A program made the position numbers and the translations under genes. Positions 1 through 6,077 of a stretch of DNA of 11,961 nucleotides are shown here, piece by piece. The DNA comes from Microbacteriaceae bacterium (GTDB lineage: Bacteria; Actinomycetota; Actinomycetes; Actinomycetales; Microbacteriaceae): contig JAUZFY010000073.1 of the NCBI GenBank assembly GCA_030840185.1, positions 1-11,961 of the forward strand, read 5' to 3'. The first letter of the stretch is position 1, and each line of letters begins with the position of its first letter. The notes under the pieces are model-generated. The model had not been told where the DNA came from. It saw only the letters and a program-made list of their open reading frames with translations, and made no database searches.

Positions 1-1548
1 CGCGAGGTCCACGACGGCCCGGTCCGCCTGAAACTGGGCGAACGACGATTCGAGGATGTCGCGGGCGCGCTCGCGGCTGAACTGCTCGATCAGGTTTACC
101 GCCATGTTGTATGTGGGCGAGAAGCTCGAATTGAGCGGGTAGGTGCGGCGGGAGGCGAGGGAGGCTACGGCCTGCGGGTCGAGTCCCTCCTGCCACTGAA
201 TGACCGAATGACCCTCGACGTCGATGCCGCGGCGACCGGCGCGTCCGGTGAGCTGGGTGTACTCCCCCGGCGTGATCGGCACGCGTGCCTCGACGTTGAA
301 TTTCTCCATCTTCTCAAGCACGACCGTTCTGGCCGGCATGTTGATTCCCAGCGCGAGGGTCTCGGTGGCGAATACGGCTTTGACCAGCTTCTTCTGGAAG
401 AGTTCCTCGACGACCTCTTTGAAGGCGGGCAACATTCCGGCGTGGTGTGCTGCCACACCACGCTGCAGGCCGTCGAGCCACTCCCAGTAGCCGAGCACTG
501 CCAGATCTTCGTCCAGGATGGTGCGGCAGCGTTCCTCCACGATCGCGCCGATCTCGTCGCGCTCCTGCTGTGTTGTGAGTCGCACACCCGCCCGGAGCAC
601 TTGCTTGACGGCCTGGTCGCAGCCGACCCGGCTGAAGATGAAGAAGATCGCCGGAAGCAGATTGCGCTCGTCGAGCATCTTCACGACCGCGGCGCGATTC
701 ATCTTGAGCTCGTCGGGGCGTCCACCGCGGGAATGTCGTCGCCCGACATCCTGCATCTGGCGTGAACTGATAGTGCGGCCGCCGTAGCGGGCCATCTGTA
801 CGAGTTCCGGATTCACCCGGTGGGTGGCGGCCGAGCCGAGGGCGATGCCGCTCACCCCGGTCGCCGTGTCGAACAGGTCGATGAGCTTGGTGCGCATGAG
901 AATGTGCTGGTCGAGCGGAACGGGCCGCTCCTCCGAGACGATCACGGCGGTCTCGCCGCGCACGGCCTGCAACCAGTCGCCGAATTCCTCAGCGTTGGAG
1001 ACGGTTGCGCTCAGCGACACGAGCCGCACGTCTTGCGGGAGGTGGATGATGACCTCTTCCCAGACGGCGCCTCTGAACCGGTCGGCGAGGTAGTGCACCT
1101 CGTCCATCACCACGAAGGAAAGGTCGCGGAGCAGATCGGAGTCGGCGTAAAGCATGTTGCGCAAGACCTCGGTGGTCATGACCACGATGCGCGCGCCGGA
1201 ATTGATGTTGGTGTCGCCGGTGAGCAGCCCTACCTCGTCGGGCCCGTACTCCGCGACGAACTCCTGGAACTTCTGGTTGCTCAGCGCCTTCATCGGCGCC
1301 GTGTAGAACACCTTGGCGTTCGCCCGTTGCATGGCGAGAAACACTGCAAATTCGGCCACGATCGTCTTGCCGGCCCCGGTCGGAGCGGCGACAAGCACGC
1401 TGTCACCGCGCTCCAGGGCGATGCCGGCGGCTATCTGGAACGGGTCGAGGTCGAAGGTCTGAATGCTGCGGAAGCGTTCGAGCTGGGGCGAACCCTGTCG
1501 CACCCGGGAAGCGGCGAACCGTTCCGCGGGTGATAGCTGGTCCGTCAT
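1..1548 (-). CDS. helY: Ski2/Mtr4-like DEVH-box helicase HelY (N-terminal 516 residues; C-terminus outside window)
   Basis: Superfamily 2 ATP-dependent helicase of the Ski2/Mtr4 type, expected to unwind RNA or DNA in the cytoplasm; the exact substrate of HelY is not established. The reading frame is open from ATG 1548 to the window edge, 516 codons, so the protein is cut off at its C-terminus (family members are about 850-950 residues). Visible motifs: LDPFQ (34-38), Walker A APTGAGKT (55-62), TAPMKALSNQK (83-93), the DEVH box (149-152), motif III SAT (180-182), then in the second RecA-like domain the HHAGMLP stretch, FATETLALGINMPA (motif V) and QLTGRAGRRGID (motif VI, near residue 430). The ATG sits in an ATGA overlap with the tatC stop, which fixes the start and points to translational coupling. 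In M. tuberculosis helY (Rv2092c) also directly follows tatC, which supports the name. The family is certain; helY is assigned by motif pattern and synteny. Confidence 0.93.
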   Translation of the reverse strand, partial: MTDQLSPAERFAASRVRQGSPQLERFRSIQTFDLDPFQIAAGIALERGDSVLVAAPTGAGKTIVAEFAVFLAMQRANAKVFYTAPMKALSNQKFQEFVAEYGPDEVGLLTGDTNINSGARIVVMTTEVLRNMLYADSDLLRDLSFVVMDEVHYLADRFRGAVWEEVIIHLPQDVRLVSLSATVSNAEEFGDWLQAVRGETAVIVSEERPVPLDQHILMRTKLIDLFDTATGVSGIALGSAATHRVNPELVQMARYGGRTISSRQMQDVGRRHSRGGRPDELKMNRAAVVKMLDERNLLPAIFFIFSRVGCDQAVKQVLRAGVRLTTQQERDEIGAIVEERCRTILDEDLAVLGYWEWLDGLQRGVAAHHAGMLPAFKEVVEELFQKKLVKAVFATETLALGINMPARTVVLEKMEKFNVEARVPITPGEYTQLTGRAGRRGIDVEGHSVIQWQEGLDPQAVASLASRRTYPLNSSFSPTYNMAVNLIEQFSRERARDILESSFAQFQADRAVVDLA

Positions 1549-2342
1549 GCGGCCGCACCGTCAAGGTCGGTGCTGAGCGCCTCGGACCGCTTGCGCAGGA
1601 CCCGGTCATGCCAGCCCGCGACCCCGGCTGCGGCGAGGTAGAGCACGATCATCGGGATGGCGAGCAGGAACATCGATCCGACGTCGGCCGAGGGGGTGGC
1701 CAGGGCGCAAAACACGAAGATCAACAGGATCGCCCAGCGCCAACTCTTGATGATGCTGTTGGCGGACACAACGCCGAGGAAGTTCAGCAGCACGAGGAAC
1801 ACGGGGAGCACAAAGGCGATGCCGACCGCAAGCACGAGCTTGAGCACGAAGCTCAGGTAGTCCCTTGCCTCGATGAGGCTGACCCCGCCCTTCGGCACGA
1901 ATGAACCCAGAACGCCGACGATGTGCGGGAACACGTACCATCCCGCGGCGCAGCCGAGCAGGAACAACGGAACGGCGGAGAAGAAGAATCCGAAGGTGAA
2001 TCGCTTCTCACGGCGGGTGAGACCGGGAACGATGAAGGCGAAGATTTGGTACAGCCACACCGGGCTCGACACAACCGCGCCGACCGTGACCGCGATCTGC
2101 AGCTGGATGTCGAAGGCCGTTCCTATTCCGGCGAAATTGATCGACGCGGTGTGTGCCTTGGCCATCTGGCGCACCGGCTCCTGAATGGCGGTGAAGATCG
2201 GGTCGTATAGGAACCATCCGCCGATCGAGAAGACCACGATGGCGATGGCCGAGATGAAGAGCCGTCTGCGGAGTTCGAGGAGGTGCTGGCCGAGAGACAT
2301 GCGGCCATCGCTTTTCGCGCCCCGCTTGCTGCGCGCGGACAT
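1545..2342 (-). CDS. tatC: Sec-independent (twin-arginine) translocase subunit TatC
   Basis: Polytopic membrane receptor of the Tat pathway, which binds twin-arginine signal peptides and exports folded proteins with TatA. It is 265 residues, normal for the family, with six hydrophobic segments at about 30-47, 83-105, 117-140, 163-188, 201-217 and 222-243. Diagnostic stretches are HLLELRRRL (20-28) before the first membrane segment, SSPVWLYQ (92-99), and FIVPGLTRREKRF (103-115), with the conserved loop glutamate at 112. The intramembrane position that carries a glutamate in E. coli TatC (Glu170, in a FEVP context) reads FVLP here (177-180). tatA lies 20 bases upstream and helY overlaps by 4 bases. 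The start at 2342 lacks a strong Shine-Dalgarno; a second in-frame ATG at 2300 (residue 15, MSLGQHL) is a possible alternative and would lose only a basic leader. Confidence 0.96.
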   Translation of the reverse strand: MSARSKRGAKSDGRMSLGQHLLELRRRLFISAIAIVVFSIGGWFLYDPIFTAIQEPVRQMAKAHTASINFAGIGTAFDIQLQIAVTVGAVVSSPVWLYQIFAFIVPGLTRREKRFTFGFFFSAVPLFLLGCAAGWYVFPHIVGVLGSFVPKGGVSLIEARDYLSFVLKLVLAVGIAFVLPVFLVLLNFLGVVSANSIIKSWRWAILLIFVFCALATPSADVGSMFLLAIPMIVLYLAAAGVAGWHDRVLRKRSEALSTDLDGAAA

Positions 2343-2362
2343 AGTCGCAGGTTCTTGAGTGA

Positions 2363-2602
2363 TTATGGCTGTGGGTTGGACTTCGTCGAGTCCGTCTGCG
2401 CGCGAACCTCGGGCGAGGTCTCGTTCAGCTGCGGCCCGTCTGCGGGACGCTTCCCCTCGTCCTCCGGCGACTTAACCTCGTTCTTGAAGATTCTCATCGA
2501 CTGCCCGACTGCCTTGGCGAGTCCGGGCAACTTTGCCGCGCCGAAGATCAGCACGATGATGACCAGCAGGATCAGTGCATGCCAACCGGTGAGACCAGCC
2601 AT
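2363..2602 (-). CDS. tatA: Sec-independent protein translocase subunit TatA
   Basis: Small membrane-anchored subunit that assembles with TatC to form the Tat translocation site. The 79-residue protein has the standard layout: one N-terminal transmembrane helix (about 7-21), the hinge FGAAKLP (20-26), an amphipathic helix (about 24-45) with basic residues, and a hydrophilic, charged C-terminal tail. The start ATG is preceded by GAAGGAAG at a good ribosome-binding distance. tatC follows 20 bases downstream, and the upstream gene ends 78 bases away, leaving room for a promoter. No tatB is in this window. It could be called TatA or TatE by sequence alone; the position next to tatC favours TatA. 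Confidence 0.95.
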   Translation of the reverse strand: MAGLTGWHALILLVIIVLIFGAAKLPGLAKAVGQSMRIFKNEVKSPEDEGKRPADGPQLNETSPEVRAQTDSTKSNPQP

Positions 2603-2680
2603 GGAGAACTTCCTTCGCGCTTCGATTGATGCCGTCTGGACCCAGTTTACCGCCCTAGCGGAAGACGTTGGCTGTGCCTT

Positions 2681-3019
2681 TCAAAACCACTTGCGGGAGT
2701 TCGCATCCACTCCGATGAGGGTGCGCGCTCGATCTATTCTGCGCGTATGTCGCGCCGCCCGGCGATCTTCGAACCGCTCCCGTTCGAGCTCGCGGCGTGC
2801 CACCACTACCGACCGCTTCTGCAACAGGGCGACCGGTGGGGCTTTTTCCCCGTGCCCGTCGTCGGCGGTGTCGAGCACGTCTGCCGTGCTGGCGAGATCG
2901 CCGAGGCTGTGGAACACCCCCACGACCTTTCGAAAAAGTCGCACCGCGAACAGCGCAAGCATCCCGAGCAACGCAAGAGCCAGCACGCCCCAGATCAGGA
3001 GCCACCCCCACCAGGCCAT
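2681..3019 (-). CDS. Small single-pass membrane protein of unknown function in the paf-tat operon
   Basis: A 112-residue protein that I do not recognise by name. It opens with an aromatic N-terminus, MAWWGWLLIW, and a hydrophobic helix to about residue 27, followed by basic residues (RLFRK, 27-31). The remaining 80 residues are soluble-looking: an acidic stretch (DVLDTADDGHGE, 47-58) then an arginine-rich, probably helical segment (RRELERERFEDRRAARHTRR, 75-94). The pattern suggests an N-out or membrane-anchored protein with a cytoplasmic charged tail. The start is well supported: ATG overlaps the pafC stop by one base (TGATG), and GAGGAG lies six bases upstream. Its place between pafC and tatA suggests cotranscription with both. 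A role in Tat export or membrane stress is possible but not shown by the sequence. Confidence 0.82.
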   Translation of the reverse strand: MAWWGWLLIWGVLALALLGMLALFAVRLFRKVVGVFHSLGDLASTADVLDTADDGHGEKAPPVALLQKRSVVVARRELERERFEDRRAARHTRRIDRARTLIGVDANSRKWF

Positions 3020-3999
3020 CAGTTCTCCTCGTAGCGGGCGGCACCGGCGCGCGCCCAGTCGGCCACGGCGCGACGCGCCTCCGGCGGGTCGATCACGGTG
3101 ACAATCCCCGGAAGGCCGGCGATGAGTCGCTTGAGGCCGTGGTAGTGGGAGACGCGAATGGAGGTGCGTTTCAGCCCTCCGATATCGGTGCTCACCGCGC
3201 CATCCGGAATGTAGTCGGCTATCAGCGCCGCCGCCGCCGGCGTGACATCGATAGTCACAATCAGGTCGTCGGATGAGCCCTCGAACAGTGCGTCGGGAAG
3301 GTGAACGTCGCCGACGTGCGTGGTGATCGGTTCCGCAGTGATGCGGGGGTTCCCGATGCGATCGAGCCGGAAGGTGCGCACGGCCTGGCGAAGGTGACAC
3401 CAGCCGCGGAGATACCAGTCTGCGTCCATCGACTCGATTCGAAGCGGGTCGACCCGGCGGCTCTCGTGCTCGCCGCGCGCGTTGACGTAGTCAAACTCCA
3501 GTTGTACGCCGCTGGAGACCGACTCGCGGATCAGCGCGAGGGTCTCGTCCGATTCCGAACCCTCAACCGCGAATTGACTCGGCGGCGTTGAGGCGCCTCG
3601 AGACAGTTTGGTCATGAGCGAGGCGATCGCCATCCGGTCCGCATTTTCGGGCAGCGCCGAGAGATATTGCAGGCCGGCGATGAGCGCGGCCGCCTCGCGA
3701 CCGGAGAACCGGGGCGCGTCGTCGATGGCGACGAGATTGGTGAGAACGATCTGGTCGTTCTCCTCGAAGTCATCCCAGGCAAGGTCGAACAGGTCGCCGT
3801 GCTGGTATTGCCCGGTTTCGCCGGGGATGCCGGAGACCGCGATCAGCTCGACCGCTTCACGCACCTGTTGCTTGCTCACCCCGAAATGGTGGGCGGCATC
3901 CTGGACGCTGATGCGCTCGTGCTCCATGAGGAATGGCACGAGGGAGAGCAGGAAGGCGAGCTTGTCCTGCGCCTGCTGCGGGGCGCGTCGCTCAGCCAT
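3019..3999 (-). CDS. pafC: WYL-domain transcriptional regulator PafC
   Basis: Partner of PafB. In mycobacteria PafBC is a heterodimeric activator of the LexA-independent DNA-damage response; the name comes from early linkage to the proteasome accessory factor pafA. The 326-residue protein has a winged helix-turn-helix at about 15-60 (VQDAAHHFGVSKQQVREAVELI region), a middle helical part, a WYL domain (about 155-215, with the actual DWYLRGW at 194-200 and RTFRLDRI at 208-215), and a C-terminal WCX-like extension. The start at 3999 was chosen because translation from there begins exactly where family similarity begins; the frame stays open to 4200 but the added residues look non-coding and lie inside pafB. 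The pafB stop overlaps by 8 bases (ATGGCTGA), consistent with coupled, equimolar synthesis. Confidence 0.93.
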   Translation of the reverse strand: MAERRAPQQAQDKLAFLLSLVPFLMEHERISVQDAAHHFGVSKQQVREAVELIAVSGIPGETGQYQHGDLFDLAWDDFEENDQIVLTNLVAIDDAPRFSGREAAALIAGLQYLSALPENADRMAIASLMTKLSRGASTPPSQFAVEGSESDETLALIRESVSSGVQLEFDYVNARGEHESRRVDPLRIESMDADWYLRGWCHLRQAVRTFRLDRIGNPRITAEPITTHVGDVHLPDALFEGSSDDLIVTIDVTPAAAALIADYIPDGAVSTDIGGLKRTSIRVSHYHGLKRLIAGLPGIVTVIDPPEARRAVADWARAGAARYEEN

Positions 4000-5023
4000 T
4001 GGAGACCTCGGTCGCCGCGACACGCTGCTCGGCCCTGTGCTGCTCGACGGTGCGAAGCAGTCTGCTACGCACCGCGGATCGCAGCTCCGGAGGAGAGAGC
4101 ACGAGAACCTCCGGACCATATCCGGCGAGTTCGTCGGCGAAGATGTTGGCATCGGAGTAGTGCAAGCGCAGCGCTCCGGATGGCAGCGTGACCGTTCCAC
4201 GGCGCTTATGCAGTCGGGCTGCCGCGTCCGATTCGGCGACCACCTCCACCTCGGCGGTGTGGGAGTCCCACACCTCCTCGAGTTCAGCGAGGGCCCGAGC
4301 GGTCTGGTCCCCGGTCGGTGCGGGAAAGGTCTTGCCGATCAACGAAATCGGGCTGACAATGCGCCGGAGGAGGAAGGTCTTGGTGATTCCGGTGTCGGGC
4401 TCCTCGGCGTTCAGGTGCCATCGGCCCTGGTGTTGAACCAGAGCCAGGGGCGCCACTTGACGCACTCGGGCCTCGGCCTCCCCCGGCTTGAGGTACGCGA
4501 ACCGGACTATCGAGTGCTTCTCCAGCGCGGCGCGCAGCGGTTCGAACGCGGCGTCCCGCACTCGAAGCCGGGGGGCGTATCCGAGCACCGGTTCGTCGGA
4601 AACCAGCCCGAGTCCCTTGAGTTTCATGACGGCGCGGCGGGACTCGCCGGAGAGCGATCCCTCCCGCCAGACCATCGCCGCAAGGTTCAGCAGCGTGGTT
4701 TCCTCGGCGGAGAAGGTGATGTCACCCGGCAGCTCGTAGGCGCCGCGAGGTATCCGGTAGCGAAGCGTCTGGTTGTTTCCGGCCTGCCCGGGAGACTCGA
4801 TGGTCTCGAGCGGAACGCCCAGATCGCGAATGTCGTCCTTGTCGCGCTCGAACTGTCGCTCGAGGTTGGCATTATCCCCGCCGGGCTTGAACCGCTGCCG
4901 GTAGCCCTGAACGGTGGAGAGCACCTCGTTCTTGGTCAGCCCGTTTTCGGTCGCGAGCAGGGCGAGGACGAGACTGAAGAGTCTCTCCTCCACCGGAATC
5001 TTGGCTGTGCTGGCTGCTGACAC
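3992..5023 (-). CDS. pafB: WYL-domain transcriptional regulator PafB
   Basis: First subunit of the PafBC DNA-damage response activator. The 343-residue protein has an N-terminal helix-turn-helix at about 12-70 (ERLFSLVLALLATENGLTK, then LERQFERDKDDIRDLGVP), a central region typical of PafB (ITFSAEETTLLNLAAMVW), a WYL domain at about 155-222, and a C-terminal extension ending in arginine-rich helix. At the signature position the sequence is WHL (202-204) rather than WYL; the following LLRRI (218-222) is normal. The start is a GTG at 5023, where similarity begins. AGGA lies 8 bases upstream, but the same bases form a TAGGAT hexamer 7 bases from the GTG, so a leaderless mRNA is also possible. 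The frame is open back to 5296, but that extension lies in the FKBP gene and looks non-coding. Confidence 0.93.
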   Translation of the reverse strand: MSAASTAKIPVEERLFSLVLALLATENGLTKNEVLSTVQGYRQRFKPGGDNANLERQFERDKDDIRDLGVPLETIESPGQAGNNQTLRYRIPRGAYELPGDITFSAEETTLLNLAAMVWREGSLSGESRRAVMKLKGLGLVSDEPVLGYAPRLRVRDAAFEPLRAALEKHSIVRFAYLKPGEAEARVRQVAPLALVQHQGRWHLNAEEPDTGITKTFLLRRIVSPISLIGKTFPAPTGDQTARALAELEEVWDSHTAEVEVVAESDAAARLHKRRGTVTLPSGALRLHYSDANIFADELAGYGPEVLVLSPPELRSAVRSRLLRTVEQHRAEQRVAATEVSNG

Positions 5024-5030
5024 GGGGGAA

Positions 5031-5036
5031 ATCCTA
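5031..5036 (-). promoter_or_regulatory. Possible -10 element (TAGGAT) for pafB, leaderless type
   Basis: On the minus strand TAGGAT matches four of six TATAAT positions, including the key first two and last bases, and is 7 bases from the pafB GTG. Transcription would begin at or beside the start codon. The hexamer 17 bases upstream (TGTCTT) is a poor -35. Seen in sequence; promoter activity is inferred, and the overlapping AGGA could instead be a ribosome-binding site on a longer transcript. Confidence 0.3.
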
Positions 5037-5054
5037 GTTTGGTGTGAACTCGGA

Positions 5055-5073
5055 AGACACTCGGCCTGTGTCT
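5055..5073. repeat. Inverted repeat AGACAC-N7-GTGTCT upstream of pafB
   Basis: Perfect 6-bp arms (5055-5060 and 5068-5073) separated by TCGGCCT. It lies in the 65-base gap between the FKBP stop and the pafB start, touching the place where a pafB -35 element would be. There is no run of T after either arm, so an intrinsic terminator is unlikely; a protein-binding operator is the more natural reading. No regulator can be named from the sequence, and it does not match the mycobacterial PafBC-dependent promoter motif as I remember it. Confidence 0.35.
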
Positions 5074-5088
5074 GTGATCGGGAGGATT

Positions 5089-6036
5089 CTATTGCGCGAC
5101 ACCCAGAATATCCACGATGTAGATTACCGTCGCGCCGGCCGGAGCCTTGCCGGAACCATCGGCCACGGTCGCGTCCTTTGCCGGAAGAACGGCGAGCACC
5201 TGCGACCCGACCCGCTTGCCGAGGAGCGCCTTGGAGAGTCCGGCCGACAGGCTCTGTGATCCGATCTGCACGACGGAGGCCTGATGGGTTGACCAAGTCG
5301 AGTCGAACACGGTGTTGTCCGTCCAGGAAACCCCGGTGTATTGGACCACCGCGAAGTGCCCGTTCGTCAGCTTGGCTCCGCTGCCCTGCTTCAATACCTC
5401 AACCTGAGCAGTCTTCGGCGGAGTTGTGTGCGGAACGGTGATCCCGGGAGTGCCATTCGCGGTCGTGACGACGGCGGGCATTCCGTTCTGCGGCACCTGG
5501 TCGGCCCCATTCGCCTTGGCAAGGAAGGCCTTCTTGACGTCGATCACGTAGATGAACGAGTCGTTCTTCTTGACGCCGTTTGTCGGGTTGGCCTGTCCCT
5601 GGTGGCTGTCCTTCGGCGATCCGATGATGGCGAGCCGCGAGCCAACCGTTGCGCAGCGCAATCCCTCGCTCACGGCGGGGAAACTCGATGGGCCGGCGGT
5701 GAGCAGGCTCCCGCCGGTCGCGGAGTATGTCGTCTGCTGTAGCACGGCGCCGCTCGTCGCGTTGAGGATGGTGGCGTCGACCACGACCGGCTGGCCGTTC
5801 TGGATCGGCTGCCCGTGGCCGGCGATCAACACCGACTTCTGCGTCGTCTTCGAGTAGAGCGGGGTAGGGAACGACACCTTGGGGGCGGTGCCGAGCTTTC
5901 CCGTTGCTGAGACGACTGAGGAGGCCTGACCCGAGGAAACCACAGGGGTGCAACCGTTGACGCTAGAACCCCCGGCACACGCCGTGAGGCTGCCAAGAAG
6001 GGCGATTCCAGCTATCAGCGCTGTGATCTTGCGCAC
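5089..6036 (-). CDS. FKBP-type peptidyl-prolyl isomerase lipoprotein with two FKBP-like domains
   Basis: Predicted exported, lipid-anchored folding factor of 315 residues. The N-terminus is a lipoprotein signal peptide: MRK, a hydrophobic core, then lipobox LTAC with Cys20 as the lipidated residue, followed by a Ser/Gly linker. Two FKBP-like units can be seen. The first (about 45-170) keeps the overall pattern (VVVDATILNATSGAVLQ; FPAVSEGLRCATVGSRLAIIGS) but lacks the FD pair. The second (about 205-313) has VVQYTGVSWTDNTVFDSTW with Tyr233 and Phe244-Asp245, equivalent to active-site residues of FKBP12, but the pocket tryptophan position reads leucine (SLSAGLSKAL) and the usual PP.LAYG loop reads LPAKDAT. 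Activity is therefore uncertain, and a chaperone role is possible. The start is GTG at 6036 with a weak ribosome-binding site; a nearby ATG at 6046 is out of frame. Confidence 0.85.
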   Translation of the reverse strand: MRKITALIAGIALLGSLTACAGGSSVNGCTPVVSSGQASSVVSATGKLGTAPKVSFPTPLYSKTTQKSVLIAGHGQPIQNGQPVVVDATILNATSGAVLQQTTYSATGGSLLTAGPSSFPAVSEGLRCATVGSRLAIIGSPKDSHQGQANPTNGVKKNDSFIYVIDVKKAFLAKANGADQVPQNGMPAVVTTANGTPGITVPHTTPPKTAQVEVLKQGSGAKLTNGHFAVVQYTGVSWTDNTVFDSTWSTHQASVVQIGSQSLSAGLSKALLGKRVGSQVLAVLPAKDATVADGSGKAPAGATVIYIVDILGVAQ

Positions 6037-6071
6037 AAATTCTCATTTCGGTCGAGCTCAGGGATGGGACA

Positions 6072-6077
6072 ATTCTA
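6072..6077 (-). promoter_or_regulatory. Possible -10 element (TAGAAT) for the FKBP-pafBC-tat-helY part of the operon
   Basis: TAGAAT on the minus strand matches five of six TATAAT positions and overlaps the trmI stop codon, 35 bases before the FKBP GTG, leaving a leader of about 30 bases. No convincing -35 is visible 16-18 bases upstream. Extended-consensus and -35-poor promoters are common in actinobacteria, so this is a plausible but weak call. Confidence 0.25.

Noticed and set aside
208..1533. Long plus-strand frames opposite the helicase
   Set aside because: The minus strand carries all the conserved SF2 helicase motifs; the plus-strand translations are His/Glu/Asp-rich shadow sequence without a domain.
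2603..2680. Promoter or attenuator before tatA
   Set aside because: Only a weak TAAACT hexamer with no -35 and very short inverted repeats (for example CTGGGTCCAG) are present; too weak to list as a feature.
4000..4200. N-terminal extension of pafC to ATG 4200
   Set aside because: The added 67 residues are Arg/Ser/Pro/Cys-rich shadow of pafB, and family similarity starts at the ATG at 3999, which overlaps the pafB stop.
3608..5020. 470-codon plus-strand open frame opposite pafB and pafC
   Set aside because: It is antisense to two well-recognised WYL regulators, has no recognisable domain, and long antisense frames are expected in high-GC DNA with strong third-position bias.
5024..5296. N-terminal extension of pafB to 5296
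   Set aside because: The extra residues overlap the end of the FKBP gene and look non-coding; the helix-turn-helix begins just after the GTG at 5023.
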